Of a DNA stretch of 64,000 nt, positions 7,653-17,661 are shown one piece after another (the stretch's first letter is position 1; every line of letters starts with the position of its first letter). The stretch lies in assembly GCA_016842065.1 (NCBI GenBank), contig JAEPDS010000002.1:62001-126000 (forward strand), in the 5' to 3' direction. The notes beneath the pieces were generated by a model. The model was given only the letters and a program-made list of their open reading frames with translations. It was not told the origin of the DNA and ran no database searches. The position numbers were made by a program, and so were the translations under genes. This DNA is from Candidatus Thiodiazotropha sp. 'RUGA' (GTDB lineage Bacteria > Pseudomonadota > Gammaproteobacteria > Chromatiales > Chromatiaceae).

Positions 7653-10600
7653 TCAGACCAACACCATCTCGATGCCGTCTTTCAACACTTGATCGATGAA
7701 CTGCTGTTGCCACTGTTCACCGAGCCGCTGCTCGATCACTTCGAGTACCAGATAGCGAGGTTTCAGTCCGGTTTCATCGGTATAGCGGCTGAGTCCCTGC
7801 TGACAGGCGGGGCAGCTGGTCAGAAGTTTGATCTGCGCTGGTTGTGCGCCTTTGGAGTGGATTGCCTGGATGCCTTTGTTCAGCTCTTCCGTCTTGCGGA
7901 AACGCAGTTGGTTGGCAATATCCGGGCGACTGGTGCCCAGGGTGCCCGCTTCGCCGCAGCATCGATCGCTAAGTTCCACCGGTTTGCCGGTTAAGCCGGA
8001 GACCACCTGCAACGGATTATACTGTTTGATCGGCGTATGGCAGGGATCGTGGTAGAGATACTCGGTCTCCTGCTTGCCGTCGAGGGCAACCCCCTTCTCC
8101 ATCATATACTCATGAATATCGAGCAACCGGCAGCCGGGAAAGATCTTTTCAAACTGATAGGCCTGCAGCTGATCCATGCAGGTGCCACATGAGACAAGCA
8201 CGGTCTTGATGTCCATGTAGTTGAGGGTGTTGGCGATGCGGTGGAACAGTACCCGGTTTTCGGTGGTGATCTGTCGGCCTCTGGCATGCAGGCCAGCGGC
8301 GGTCTGCGGGTAACCGCAGCAGAGATAACCGGGTGGCAGGATGGTCTGCGCACCCAACTCGTTGAGCATTGCCAGCGTGGCCAGGCCGATCTCACTGAAC
8401 AGCCGTTCGGATCCACAACCGGGAAAATAGAACACCGCATCGCTCTCCTCGCTGACCCGCCCGGGATTGCGCAGGATCGGTACGGAATGGGTATCCTCCA
8501 GTTTCAGTGCGTCCCGCAGAGTCTGTTTCGGCGGTTCGACACGGATCGGTCGCTGCAGCATCTCAACCGCCAGGTTTTGCGGTTTTGGGTTACCGGTCGT
8601 GGCATGGGGCGGTTGATCCTGCTGCTTCAGCAGCCCGCTTTTGGCAGCCAGGGTATGACCCAGGTTGAGACCTTTGAAACCCCACTCCGCCAGACCCCGG
8701 CGCATCCAGCGAATCGCCGTTGGATTGGTCATGTTGAGAAAGCTCATGGCTGCCTTGGCGCCCAGGCTGGAGCGCTTCTTGCCCCGGTCGATGAGGATCT
8801 TGCGCATCAGGGTGGTGACATCGCCGAAATCGATATTCACCGGACAGGGGCTCTCGCACTTGTGGCAGATGGTGCAGTGGTCGGCAACATCGTTCATTTC
8901 GGTGAAATGTTGCAGGGATATGCCGCGTCGGGTCTGCTCTTCATAGAGAAAGGCCTCGATGATCAGGCCGGTGGCAAGAATCTTATTGCGTGGCGAATAG
9001 AGCAGGTTGGCCCTGGGGATATGGGTCATACAGACCGGCTTGCACTTACCGCAGCGCAGACAGTGCTTGATCTCATCGTTGAGGGTGCCGAGTTCGCTCT
9101 CCTCAAGAATGATCGCCTCCTGTTCCAGCAATCGCAACGAGGGGGTATAGGCCATCTCAAGGTCGGCCCCGGCGATCAGTTTACCCCGGTTGAAGCGGCT
9201 CTCCGGATCGACCTGCTGTTTGTACTCGGCAAAGGCTTCAAGTTTCTCCTGCTCCATATACTGCAGCTTGGTCAGGCCGATGCCGTGTTCCCCGGAGATG
9301 GCGCCATCCAGGCTGAGGGCCAGATCCATGATCCGGTCGACGATCCGGTCCGCCTGCTGCAGCATCGCATAGTTGTCCGAGTGGACCGGGATATTGGTAT
9401 GCACATTGCCATCGCCGGCATGCATGTGCAGGGCGACGAAGAGACGCGAGTCGCGCAACCGGGTATGGATTTCACGCATCGCAAGGCGCAGGTTCCTCAC
9501 CTCCTGACCTGAGAAGATCTCATCCAGGCGGGTGGCGATCTCTGTCCGGTAGGAGACCACCAGATCCCGTCTCAGCAGCAGATCCAGCAGTCGGTCATCC
9601 TTTCGGATCAGGGATCTGTCGAGGCCGTTGACCAGTTCGATATGCTCCTCCGCCGAGGCTTCTATATCGCTCAACAGGGTATGCCAGCGGGTTCTCGCCT
9701 GTTCTACGGCCTGTTTGGCCAGGTCGAGTTTGGCTTGCAGAATGGAGCGGTTCTCATCGCTCGCTTCAAAGTCGTCATCCGCTGTACGAAGTGAGTGGTC
9801 ACCAACCAGGTAGGCCAATACTTCGTCTGCAATGGTTATCTTGTTACGGATCGACTCCTCGATATTGATCCGCTCGATGCCGCGACTGTAGTCAGCCAGT
9901 TTGTCCAGCGGAATGACCACATCCTCATTGATTTTGAAGGCGTTGGTATGGGCTGAGATGGCGGCGGTGCGCGAACGGTCGAGCCAGAAGTTGCGCCGTG
10001 CCTCCGGACTGCTGGCGATAAACGCCTCCCCTTCCCGTGCCTGGGTCATGCGCACCACCTCATCGGCAGCGCTCTCCAGCAGCGCCTGGTCATCGCTCAC
10101 CAGGTCGGCCAGCAGAACCATCTTTGGTCGCTCATGCCTGGCTGCCTTGGTGGAGTATTTGACCGCTTTCAAATAACGTTCATCCAGATGCTCCAGACCG
10201 GCAAGCAGCACTTCATCGTGTTTGTTCAGATAATCCGTCAGCTCGACAATTGCCGGCACCGCTTTACCGATATCGGCGCCAAAAAACTCAAGACAGAGCG
10301 TGCGAACCTGCTTGGGCATGCGATGCAGCACAAACCGGGCCGAGGTGATCAGGCCGTCACAGCCCTCTTTCTGCACGCCGGGCAGGCCGGAGAGAAACTT
10401 GTCGGTAACATCCTTGCCCAGACCAACTTTGCGGAACGCCTGACCGGGCATGTTGAGGGTCTCCGCTTCACCCAGTTGCCGCTTGCCGCTGCTGTCGTAG
10501 CGGGTGAGTCTGAAGCTGACTTCCGACTGATCGTGAATCTTGCCCAGGTTATGGTTGAGCCTTTCAATCTCCAGCCACTCCCCCTGGGGGGTGACCATCC

Positions 10601-11507
10601 GCCAACTCGCCAGGTTATCGAGGGTAGTGCCCCACAAGACCGCCTTTTTTCCGCCCGCGTTCATGGCGATATTGCCACCGATGGTGGAGGCATCCTGGGA
10701 GGTGGGATCGACGGCAAAGGCAAGACCCTTGGCATCCGCCTTTTCCGATACCCGGCGTGTCACCACGCCGGAGCCGACCTGGATGGTAGACACTTCCTGT
10801 TCAACGCCGGGAAGGGTGCTCGATTCGATCTCGGCGATTGCATCGAGCTTCTCGGTGTTGATCACCGCGCTGTGTGGATCCAGGGGGACGGCACTGCCGG
10901 TGTAGCCGGTACCGCCACCACGGGGAATCAGGGTCAGGCCGGAGTCGATGCAGGCCTTGACGATCGGCGCCACCTCCTCTTCCCGGTCCGGGGTGATCAC
11001 CACGAACGGGATCTCCACACGCCAGTCGGTGGCATCCGTCGCATGGGAAACCCGGGCCAGGCCGCTGAAGTCGATGTTGTCCGGCCGGGTCAGACCGATC
11101 AGGTTACGTTTGGTTCTTCGGCGCAGCTCCAGCAGTTCGTCGAAACGCCGGGAAAATTCATCGACGGCGCTACGGCTGGCGGCGTGCAGTTCCAGTGCCT
11201 GCTGGTTGTTGTTGGCCCTGGACTCGAACTGTACCAGACGATGGTTCAGGGCGTCGATGAGCGCCTGTCGTCGTTGCTCATTGTCCAGCAGGTCGTCCTG
11301 CAGGTAGGGGTTGCGGCTGACCACCCACATATCCCCCAGGATCTCAAACAGCATTCTTGCGGAGCGGCCAGTGCGACGGGTGCCCCTCAACTTCTCGATC
11401 AGAGTCCACATGGGTTTGCCGAGGAACCGGATAACGATCTCCCGGTCAGAGAAGGAGGTATAGTTATATGGGATTTCTCGAATCCGCGCAGTGGGCTGCT
11501 TGTTCAT
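7653..11507 (-). CDS. DUF3683 FAD-linked oxidase fused to Fe-S/CCG reductase
   Basis: A 1284-residue flavin and iron-sulfur dehydrogenase, related to the D-lactate/glycolate dehydrogenase family in which the flavin and Fe-S parts are often separate subunits. In order: an N-terminal DUF3683-like region (to about 140), an FAD-binding PCMH domain with [16 protein letters not shown] (about 200), the FAD-oxidase C-terminal domain including [14 protein letters not shown], two ferredoxin motifs ([11 protein letters not shown] near 815, [11 protein letters not shown] near 875), and two CCG-type cysteine domains ([10 protein letters not shown] near 1060, CCGEAGTLG near 1180). It probably passes electrons from a 2-hydroxyacid to a quinone or carrier; the substrate cannot be read from the sequence. 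It has no signal peptide. It is a single gene, divergent from cytochrome c'. Confidence 0.9.
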   Translation of the reverse strand: MNKQPTARIREIPYNYTSFSDREIVIRFLGKPMWTLIEKLRGTRRTGRSARMLFEILGDMWVVSRNPYLQDDLLDNEQRRQALIDALNHRLVQFESRANNNQQALELHAASRSAVDEFSRRFDELLELRRRTKRNLIGLTRPDNIDFSGLARVSHATDATDWRVEIPFVVITPDREEEVAPIVKACIDSGLTLIPRGGGTGYTGSAVPLDPHSAVINTEKLDAIAEIESSTLPGVEQEVSTIQVGSGVVTRRVSEKADAKGLAFAVDPTSQDASTIGGNIAMNAGGKKAVLWGTTLDNLASWRMVTPQGEWLEIERLNHNLGKIHDQSEVSFRLTRYDSSGKRQLGEAETLNMPGQAFRKVGLGKDVTDKFLSGLPGVQKEGCDGLITSARFVLHRMPKQVRTLCLEFFGADIGKAVPAIVELTDYLNKHDEVLLAGLEHLDERYLKAVKYSTKAARHERPKMVLLADLVSDDQALLESAADEVVRMTQAREGEAFIASSPEARRNFWLDRSRTAAISAHTNAFKINEDVVIPLDKLADYSRGIERINIEESIRNKITIADEVLAYLVGDHSLRTADDDFEASDENRSILQAKLDLAKQAVEQARTRWHTLLSDIEASAEEHIELVNGLDRSLIRKDDRLLDLLLRRDLVVSYRTEIATRLDEIFSGQEVRNLRLAMREIHTRLRDSRLFVALHMHAGDGNVHTNIPVHSDNYAMLQQADRIVDRIMDLALSLDGAISGEHGIGLTKLQYMEQEKLEAFAEYKQQVDPESRFNRGKLIAGADLEMAYTPSLRLLEQEAIILEESELGTLNDEIKHCLRCGKCKPVCMTHIPRANLLYSPRNKILATGLIIEAFLYEEQTRRGISLQHFTEMNDVADHCTICHKCESPCPVNIDFGDVTTLMRKILIDRGKKRSSLGAKAAMSFLNMTNPTAIRWMRRGLAEWGFKGLNLGHTLAAKSGLLKQQDQPPHATTGNPKPQNLAVEMLQRPIRVEPPKQTLRDALKLEDTHSVPILRNPGRVSEESDAVFYFPGCGSERLFSEIGLATLAMLNELGAQTILPPGYLCCGYPQTAAGLHARGRQITTENRVLFHRIANTLNYMDIKTVLVSCGTCMDQLQAYQFEKIFPGCRLLDIHEYMMEKGVALDGKQETEYLYHDPCHTPIKQYNPLQVVSGLTGKPVELSDRCCGEAGTLGTSRPDIANQLRFRKTEELNKGIQAIHSKGAQPAQIKLLTSCPACQQGLSRYTDETGLKPRYLVLEVIEQRLGEQWQQQFIDQVLKDGIEMVLV

Positions 11508-11631
11508 CGGATGCAGGATAGTTCCAGAAGCGAAACGGTCTATTGTAACCTAAAAAAACAATGGGTCTTTAGTTTATAACTATAGAATTTATCAATAATA
11601 TCGATCTTCAATCCATCTATGGGGTGAAATA

Positions 11632-12099
11632 ATGAAAAGTAGACACAGCCTGATTGCCAGAACATTAGGATTATCAGCAACTTTCCTGCTTCTACACAGC
11701 ACGGTTCCAGCGCTGGCCGGGGAGGTGGAGAAAGCGGTGGAGTATCGACAGGGTGTGATGAATGTCTACAGCTGGAACATGAAGGCCATGGGCGACATGA
11801 TGAAGGGTAAAACCGAATTTGATAAGGCACGCTTTGCCGCCCACGCGGAGGAGCTGTCCAACGCTTCAGAATTCAAGCTGATGAACGGTTTCCCCGAGGA
11901 TTCTGAGTCGGATGAAAGCGATGCGCTGGCCGAGATCTGGATGGACTTTGAAGACTTCGAAAGCAAATACCAGGATTTTGGCAATGCGGCACAAGCGCTT
12001 GAAAAGGCGGCTCAGGGTGGAGACAAAGGCACTATGGGGGCCGCACTGAAAGAGGCCGGCAAGAGTTGTAAGGCCTGCCACAAAAAATATAAGAACTGA
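11632..12099 (+). CDS. Cytochrome c' (class II c-type cytochrome)
   Basis: Periplasmic haem protein of 155 residues. A signal peptide ends near VPALAG. The mature part is a four-helix bundle with the single haem site CKACHKKYKN at the extreme C-terminus, the class II arrangement. Cytochromes c' bind NO or other small gases and are often linked to nitrosative-stress tolerance; which applies here is not known. A good ribosome site (GGGGTGAAATA) precedes the ATG. It is transcribed divergently from the FAD oxidoreductase with 124 bases between, and no partner gene lies downstream in the same direction. Confidence 0.92.
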   Translation: MKSRHSLIARTLGLSATFLLLHSTVPALAGEVEKAVEYRQGVMNVYSWNMKAMGDMMKGKTEFDKARFAAHAEELSNASEFKLMNGFPEDSESDESDALAEIWMDFEDFESKYQDFGNAAQALEKAAQGGDKGTMGAALKEAGKSCKACHKKYKN

Positions 12100-12237
12100 A
12101 CCGGTTCGGTCTGCTGGTGTTCATCTACAGCACCGGCTTGACCAGACTGTGTCGCGAGTCAGGTATTCCAGGCTGGGGGAAATGACCCGTTATTTTCAGC
12201 TTGGGAAGCGTCTGGCCAGGCTTCTTCCTGGCTGATG

Positions 12238-12561
12238 TCAGGAGAATCCGGGACCTGTCTCATCATCCCCCAGGAGTTTGATAATTCGACAGGCGATACG
12301 ATTTCCAACCGCGTCATCCGGCTCATTTCGTACCACCTCGACTTGTGCTGTCAGCGGCGGGGTGATTGCCTGGCTTGGGGTAATCTGAACCGTCATGCTG
12401 CTGTTCACCGGCACCTCCTGCTCAGAAGCGATCAGCAGGCCGCTGCTGCTCAGATTAAGGACACTGCCGGTGGAGACTGTGCTGCCACCGTTGACACGAA
12501 ATTTGACTGGTCCGTTCACAGCCATGCGGTAGAAGCTGCGCTTTTCTGAAAAGTCGTTCAT
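12238..12561 (-). CDS. PilZ-domain protein
   Basis: A 107-residue single-domain PilZ protein. The two cyclic-di-GMP contact motifs appear: an Arg-rich N-terminal stretch (EKRSFYRMAV, RxxxR type with one substitution) and NLSSSGLLI, matching the D/NxSxxG motif. The first Arg of RxxxR is Lys-Arg-Ser-Phe-Tyr-Arg here, so spacing is slightly unusual and c-di-GMP binding should be tested rather than assumed. The window also encodes a GGDEF-EAL enzyme (31507) and a type IV pilus alignment operon (53044), both potential partners in the same signalling. It is convergent with cytochrome c' and stands alone. Confidence 0.85.
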   Translation of the reverse strand: MNDFSEKRSFYRMAVNGPVKFRVNGGSTVSTGSVLNLSSSGLLIASEQEVPVNSSMTVQITPSQAITPPLTAQVEVVRNEPDDAVGNRIACRIIKLLGDDETGPGFS

Positions 12562-12987
12562 GCTATGGTCTCCCCATAAGTGACGGCAAGAGAATCTCTA
12601 TCACAACCGAACGGTGTCCGAATCAGCCGGCCATTGACGTCGGTTGATTATCCATGAGCCGGCGCAATTTTCGCTGGCAGGGCAACTGCCCGATTGCCTG
12701 CATAGTAATCTATCAGGCTTGGGCCGGATTGGTGGCAAAATTGCCCAAATTCAGGCTTTTTTTTCCTGGTTTTTAGACTTTGCAAAGGCTGCCTGTGGAG
12801 TCGCCGGAAATAGACCGGCCGCTACGCAGCTGTTGTCTTCTGGAGAAAACGCCATGTACTCGGTAAATCATAACTTCGATGCTGACTTAATAACAGGTGA
12901 AGCCGGGTTAATTGTTGTGCGAAAATAGTCTTATCCTGATGTCTAACCTGTCAGGGCCAAACAACGATCAGTCCCTAAGGAAGCTTT
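12562..12987. other. Intergenic stretch without a clear gene
   Basis: These 426 bases separate the PilZ gene from the DUF4124 gene. A 94-codon plus-strand frame at 12644-12928 has no domain, no ribosome site and odd composition, so I do not call it. A run of eight T lies near 12760 between CAGG and CCTG. The promoter for the downstream operon is probably here, but I cannot place it. Confidence 0.4.
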
Positions 12988-13455
12988 ATGGTTAAAAAAC
13001 TCTACCCGCTGGTTACCGTAGTGTTGTTGCTGCCGTTGACCTTGACAGCCGAGGTCTATCGGACGGTCGATGAAGATGGCAATGTCACCTATACGGACAC
13101 GCCTCCGGCAGATCCACAGAAGGTTGAAAGAGTCGAAATCCAGCCAGGTCCCTCTGCGGAGTCGATCAGCGATACCATGGAGCGCAACCGTGCGATCCGC
13201 AAGGCGATGGAGGAGGCTCAGGAGAAGCGGCTGGAGAAAAGCACCGCTCGCAAGGATCGTGTGAGCAAAGCGGAGCAGGAAGTCGAGGAGGCCGAAAAGC
13301 AGTTGGCTGCCATGGAACAGCTCGGTGATGACGACCGACAACAACTTCAGGGTGGCAAAAGTTTCATCCGGCCAGAATATTTCGAACGGGTCAAGAAGGC
13401 GCAACGGGAGCTGGACGAGGCCAAAAAACGCCTCAAGAAAATACGTGGTTATTGA
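12988..13455 (+). CDS. DUF4124-domain secreted protein
   Basis: A 155-residue protein with a signal peptide ending near LTLTAE, directly followed by a DUF4124 domain (VYRTVDEDGNVTYTDTPPAD, a short beta-rich module common in gammaproteobacterial envelope proteins). The rest (about 60-155) is strongly charged and predicted to be coiled coil, rich in Glu, Lys and Arg. The AAGGAAG ribosome site sits well before the ATG. It overlaps the next gene, cca, by one base (TGATG), so the two are translationally coupled. Function is unknown; periplasmic location is inferred from the signal. Confidence 0.85.
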   Translation: MVKKLYPLVTVVLLLPLTLTAEVYRTVDEDGNVTYTDTPPADPQKVERVEIQPGPSAESISDTMERNRAIRKAMEEAQEKRLEKSTARKDRVSKAEQEVEEAEKQLAAMEQLGDDDRQQLQGGKSFIRPEYFERVKKAQRELDEAKKRLKKIRGY

Positions 13456-14696
13456 TGCAGATCTATCTGGTTGGCGGGGCTGTCAGGGACCGATTACTCG
13501 GTAGGCTGGTCAGTGAAAAAGATTATGTGGTTGTCGGGGCAACCCCGACACAGATGCTTGATTTAGGCTATCGTCAGGTGGGTCGGGATTTTCCAGTTTT
13601 TCTTCACCCGCAAACCAATGCAGAGTACGCCTTGGCGCGAACACGGCGTAATAACAACCATCAGCCTGGGGTGGTGGTTGCTGAACCGGGTGTGACCCTG
13701 GAGGAGGACCTTGAGCGCCGTGATCTGACCATCAATGCAATCGCTGAAGATGGCGACGGAAATCTGATCGATCCTTTCAATGGAGTTGAGGATCTGAATA
13801 ATCGGGTGTTGCGCCATGTCTCCGGCGCCTTCTCGGACGATCCGGTTCGTGTGCTGCGGCTGGCCAGATTCATGGCCCGCTACAGTGATCCCCCGTTCAC
13901 CATTGCCCCGCAAACGGCTGAGTTGATTCGCGCCATGGTGGAAGCCGGTGAGTTGGATAATCTGGTCGCAGAACGGGTCTGGCAGGAGATCAGTCGGGCC
14001 TTGCTTGAGGCTAACCCGGTGCGTTTCTTTGAGTGCCTCCGGGAACTGGGTGTACTCGGCCGGATACTTCCCGAAATCGATAACCTGTGGGGTGTGCCGC
14101 AACCCACCCGATGGCACCCGGAAGTGGATTGTGGTGTCCACACCATGATGGCATTGAGGAGGGCCTGTGAATTGAGCTCTGTTGCGGAGGTTCGCTATGC
14201 CAGCCTGACCCACGATCTGGGCAAGGCGACTACAGCGAAAAACATACTACCCAGCCACCATGGTCATGAAGCCAGGGGGGCAAAATTGATCAAAACCCTG
14301 GGCCAGCGTTTGAAGGTCCCCTCCAGCTTTACGGATCTGGCTCACCGGGCGGCGACTTACCATACCCATCTGCACCATTTCTATGAGCTCAAACCGACAA
14401 CCGTTCTGAAACTGCTTGAGGGTCTGGATGCCTTCAGAAAGCCTCGCAACCTGGAGTGGTTTGTATTGGTCTGTCAGGCTGACTTTCAGGGGCGCGAAGG
14501 GTTTGAGGAACAGGATTATCCACAAGCCAGGGACCTGATGAGTGCCTATCGAGCTGCCTGCAGCGTGGCGTCGAAACAGTTGCCCAAAGGTCTCGTGGGA
14601 CCGATGGTGGGTTTAGCCATGAGACGAGCCAGAAGCGCGAGAATTGCGGCTGTAATGGATATCGTTAAACAACAACAGGCGTGCCAGCAACAGTGA
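13455..14696 (+). CDS. cca: CCA-adding tRNA nucleotidyltransferase with HD domain
   Basis: Adds or repairs the 3'-CCA end of tRNAs using CTP and ATP without a template. The N-terminus has the class II nucleotidyltransferase signature YLVGGAVRDRLLG, metal-binding acidic residues in SEKDYVVVG (Glu21, Asp23), and the RRDLTINAIA and RVLRLARFMARY motifs. The C-terminal half has an HD phosphohydrolase motif (THDLGKATT), as in the multifunctional gammaproteobacterial enzymes with phosphatase and 2',3'-phosphodiesterase activity. The ATG at 13455 overlaps the preceding stop by one base and matches the family N-terminus (413 residues); a TTG one codon earlier is unlikely. The next gene overlaps its end. 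Confidence 0.96.
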   Translation: MQIYLVGGAVRDRLLGRLVSEKDYVVVGATPTQMLDLGYRQVGRDFPVFLHPQTNAEYALARTRRNNNHQPGVVVAEPGVTLEEDLERRDLTINAIAEDGDGNLIDPFNGVEDLNNRVLRHVSGAFSDDPVRVLRLARFMARYSDPPFTIAPQTAELIRAMVEAGELDNLVAERVWQEISRALLEANPVRFFECLRELGVLGRILPEIDNLWGVPQPTRWHPEVDCGVHTMMALRRACELSSVAEVRYASLTHDLGKATTAKNILPSHHGHEARGAKLIKTLGQRLKVPSSFTDLAHRAATYHTHLHHFYELKPTTVLKLLEGLDAFRKPRNLEWFVLVCQADFQGREGFEEQDYPQARDLMSAYRAACSVASKQLPKGLVGPMVGLAMRRARSARIAAVMDIVKQQQACQQQ

Positions 14697-15124
14697 CTAT
14701 CAGGCTTGCGGAGACCGATCAGGATATTCAGCTCTGTTATCCGGTGATGGCGGAATTGCGTCCTCACATCGGGGAGTCTGAATTTGTCAGTCGGGTGCGC
14801 GATCAGCAGCAGACGGGTTACCGGCTTGTCATGCTGCTTGAGGATGCCGCGCCGGTCTGTCTGGCGGGCTATCGGGTTTCAGAGAATCTTGCCTGGGGGC
14901 GATTTCTCTATATCGACGACTTCATTACCCGGGCAGAGAGGCGCTCCCGGGGAAATGGCGCTGCGATACTGGATTGGCTGAAAAGAGAGGCTGAACGAGA
15001 GGGTTGCTCGCAAGTACATTGCGACTCCGGACTGCAAAGAGAGCTGGCCCACCGATTCTACGAGCGGGAGAGCATGCCAAAGACCGGTTTTCACTTTGCC
15101 GCATCCCTCAACGGGAACGACTGA
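14693..15124 (+). CDS. GNAT-family N-acetyltransferase
   Basis: A protein of about 143 residues with a GNAT fold, expected to move an acetyl group from acetyl-CoA to an unknown amine. The acetyl-CoA loop is recognisable as RRSRGNGAAILDWL (Q/RxxGxG/A type), preceded by the beta strand LYIDDFIT and followed by a Tyr-containing FYERESM region. Two GTG starts are possible: 14693, which overlaps the cca stop as GTGA, or 14681, four codons earlier. The overlap says it is the third gene of the DUF4124-cca operon. The substrate is not predictable; the neighbour suggests nothing beyond co-transcription. Confidence 0.85.
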   Translation: MTIRLAETDQDIQLCYPVMAELRPHIGESEFVSRVRDQQQTGYRLVMLLEDAAPVCLAGYRVSENLAWGRFLYIDDFITRAERRSRGNGAAILDWLKREAEREGCSQVHCDSGLQRELAHRFYERESMPKTGFHFAASLNGND

Positions 15125-15143
15125 GTGAGCAGTGGAAAATTCC

Positions 15144-16343
15144 TTAACCGACCAGACGGTCGAAAATCCTGAAACCGGCGATATAGGTGCCCGCTGCCGA
15201 GCCGATGGTGCTGAACAGGAACACCAGCAGGGTGCGCGAGACCCGGTTACGCCACCAACCTTTGGCTGTGGTGGTGTCGTCGCGAAGCTCACTGAAGTCC
15301 GCCACCGTGGGTTTGCGCAGAAACACCTCGGCCAGCGAGGTCACCATGCCGGCACCCACCGCCGGGTTGAGTGAGGTCAGGGGGGCAGCGAGAAAGGCGG
15401 TCAGGATGGTCAGTGGATGGGCGGCTGCGAGCAGCGCCCCCAGGGCGGAGAGGCCGCCGTTGATCAAGACCCAATCCATGATCAGTTCCATGCCCAGCTC
15501 AGGACTGCGGCTGAAACCGACGACAAAGCCGCTAACCACCAACAGGGCAATCGCCCAGGGAATGATCTTTGGCCAGCGACTGGGCCTGGGTTCCTCTTCA
15601 AGCTGTTCAATGGTGGTGGTTGGCGTCTGCTGTTCTGAGGCTTCCAGATAGCGGGCGATGCCATTCATATGCCCGGCCCCGATCACCACCAGTAGATTCT
15701 CATGACCCGCGTTTTCAATCTCCTGCTTGAGTTTTGCCGCCATGTACCGATCCCTCTCATCGATCAGTGGCAGATAGAGATCCTGACGGTCTTCGGCAAA
15801 CTCTGCAAAAGTGGTCTCCAGGATATCGCCCTCTTTCAGGTGCTCGATCTCCTCTTCAGTGACCTGCTCTTTGGAGAGGATGCTAGCCAGCAGACCGGTA
15901 AACAGGGTCAGCCGTTTCCACCAGGAGAGATTCCCGGCAACCCGTTTCAGGGTGGTGCTGATCTCCCGGTCGATGAGCAACAGAGGCTTTTCTGACTCCT
16001 GGGCGATGCGGATCGCCTCTCTCTGTTCAGCGCCTGGTGCAATGCCGAACTGGTTGGCCAGACGCTGTTGGTAGGCGCCCAATGCCAGGTTTGCCATGAC
16101 CATCATCACCCGGCCCTGCCTGACCACTTTGAACAGATCCATCTTCGCCAGGTCATCCGGGTTGATCAGTGCATTGAAGCGGCTGGGGCAGAGCTCCACG
16201 GCAACCGCATCATAGTCGCCGGTTTGCAGCAGCTCCTCTACCTTTTCAGCGCTGTTCCGGGAGACGTGGGCAGTTCCCAGCAGGGTGATTTTACTCTCTC
16301 CCAGAAGGAGTTCCTTCTGAGGTTCCCGGTTGTTTTCTGTCAT
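15144..16343 (-). CDS. TraB/PrgY-family membrane protein
   Basis: A 399-residue protein. The N-terminal 230 residues form a TraB (PrgY/GumN-like, TIKI-type) domain with the signature LLGTAHVSRNS, the acidic strand AVAVELCPSRF, LLIDREI and the late VVIGAGHMNGI histidine motif. A linker rich in Thr and Glu leads to a C-terminal membrane part with about four to five hydrophobic segments (from about 258 to the end). Distant relatives include enterococcal PrgY, which blocks pheromone activity, and metalloprotease-like TIKI; a metal-dependent peptidase role is therefore possible but unshown. It is convergent with the cca operon and divergent from cysC. Confidence 0.85.
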   Translation of the reverse strand: MTENNREPQKELLLGESKITLLGTAHVSRNSAEKVEELLQTGDYDAVAVELCPSRFNALINPDDLAKMDLFKVVRQGRVMMVMANLALGAYQQRLANQFGIAPGAEQREAIRIAQESEKPLLLIDREISTTLKRVAGNLSWWKRLTLFTGLLASILSKEQVTEEEIEHLKEGDILETTFAEFAEDRQDLYLPLIDERDRYMAAKLKQEIENAGHENLLVVIGAGHMNGIARYLEASEQQTPTTTIEQLEEEPRPSRWPKIIPWAIALLVVSGFVVGFSRSPELGMELIMDWVLINGGLSALGALLAAAHPLTILTAFLAAPLTSLNPAVGAGMVTSLAEVFLRKPTVADFSELRDDTTTAKGWWRNRVSRTLLVFLFSTIGSAAGTYIAGFRIFDRLVG

Positions 16344-16624
16344 CTTTTATGGCTTGGGTCGTTTCAAAAGCCCGACATTGTAACAGCCTTGCCGGATGAA
16401 CGGACGAATGATTGCAGAGGTTATGGCCGTTTCCTGACCACTGAAAGCAGTGGGCCTCGAAGGCCGGTTTACTCACTGCCGCTGCCAAAATGGTCAGATC
16501 TCTGATAACTTACTGACTCTGTAGGTAAGCTGGTAGTGTTTGCTACGATTAACACGACTTACTCAGTCGCCGGGTTAATAGCTTACGGACAGCTTTTTTA
16601 TCCAATCTGAAATCATGGATTCCG

Positions 16625-17233
16625 ATGCAAAATAATATTGTTTGGCATCAAGCCACTGTCACCCGCGAACGGCGGGAGCAGATGAACAAGCACCGTGCGA
16701 AACTGCTCTGGTTCACCGGCCTCTCCGGCTCCGGTAAATCCACATTGGCCCATGCGCTGGAAGAGGAGCTCTACCAGCGCGGTTGCCGTACCTATGTCTT
16801 CGATGGTGACAATGTACGCCATGGATTGTGCGGAGACCTGGGATTCAGCGATGCAGACCGTACTGAGAATATCCGGCGGATTGCGGAAATGGCGAAGCTA
16901 TTTGTGGATGCCGGTGTGATTTCGTTGACCGCCTTCATCTCCCCGTTCCGGGAAGACCGGGACAGGGCGCGAGGACTCTTCCCCCATGGGGATTTCATCG
17001 AGGTCTATGTGGATTGCCCGCTCGAGGTCTGTGAATCCCGCGATGTGAAAGGCCTCTACAAGAAGGCGCGGGCAGGTGAGATCAAGGATTTCACTGGCAT
17101 CTCATCACCTTATGAACCCCCTTCCAAACCGGAGATCAGCATCAAGACGGCGGATCGGGAGGTGGCCGATTGTGTCAATGAGATCGTCAGGTCATTGGAG
17201 TTGCGGGGCGTCATACCGAACCGAGTGGTTTAG
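16625..17233 (+). CDS. cysC: Adenylylsulfate (APS) kinase
   Basis: Phosphorylates adenosine 5'-phosphosulfate at the 3'-OH with ATP to give PAPS. The P-loop GLSGSGKST (residues 32-40) is intact, followed by the APS-binding stretch [10 protein letters not shown], the [11 protein letters not shown] segment, ISPFREDRD and the flexible [18 protein letters not shown] lid; the protein has the family's normal length (202). No ATP sulfurylase or PAPS reductase gene is in the window. The next gene begins 15 bases later, so they may be co-transcribed. Start at 16625 chosen because the family N-terminus ([11 protein letters not shown]) begins right there. Confidence 0.96.
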   Translation: MQNNIVWHQATVTRERREQMNKHRAKLLWFTGLSGSGKSTLAHALEEELYQRGCRTYVFDGDNVRHGLCGDLGFSDADRTENIRRIAEMAKLFVDAGVISLTAFISPFREDRDRARGLFPHGDFIEVYVDCPLEVCESRDVKGLYKKARAGEIKDFTGISSPYEPPSKPEISIKTADREVADCVNEIVRSLELRGVIPNRVV

Positions 17234-17248
17234 ACCAGGAGCAGTATT

Positions 17249-17647
17249 GTGAGCAGAGTGCACTTTTTTCTCATTCCGTTTCTGATCCAGCTGGTTGCCT
17301 GTCAGACCCTGGGAGAGCATACCCGGGCCGAAACCCTGGAGAACATTTTACGCAGTTATGAAGCTTCGATTCGCTGGACCTCAGGGCAACAGGCCTATAA
17401 TTTCCTGCCTCCAGACCACAAGGACAAAGAGTATAAGCCAGTCTCGAAAAACATCCGGGTAACCCACTACGAGGTGGTACAGGGGCCAACCATGCTGGGC
17501 GAGGATAAGGCGATCCAGACCGCGGTGATTCAATATGTGCTCCAGGACTCGCAGGTACTCAAAGAGATGATCGACAAGCAGGAGTGGCGCTACGACGAAG
17601 AGGCAGAGGTCTGGCATCTCTACAGCCCGGTGCCGATTTTCAAATAG
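17249..17647 (+). CDS. Small lipoprotein of unknown function
   Basis: A 132-residue protein starting at GTG with an AGGAGC ribosome site. The N-terminus is a lipoprotein signal: a short hydrophobic stretch (FFLIPFLIQ) and the lipobox LVAC at Cys18. The mature part is polar, with Tyr and Trp residues (SIRWTSGQQAYNFL, EEAEVWHLYSPVPIF), reminiscent of small outer-membrane-anchored proteins, but I do not recognise the family. It lies 15 bases after cysC and 14 bases before the AI-2E-type transporter gene, so the three probably form one transcript. Confidence 0.75.
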   Translation: MSRVHFFLIPFLIQLVACQTLGEHTRAETLENILRSYEASIRWTSGQQAYNFLPPDHKDKEYKPVSKNIRVTHYEVVQGPTMLGEDKAIQTAVIQYVLQDSQVLKEMIDKQEWRYDEEAEVWHLYSPVPIFK

Positions 17648-17661
17648 GGAGACCGGCCGCC

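Noticed and set aside
8241-11579. Two long plus-strand frames (8241-9512 and 10134-11579)
   Set aside because: Both are antisense to the FAD/Fe-S oxidoreductase with its intact cofactor motifs.
12644-12928. 94-residue frame between PilZ and DUF4124 genes
   Set aside because: No start signal, domain or conserved composition; also tested by eye for a GEMM riboswitch and no consensus was found.
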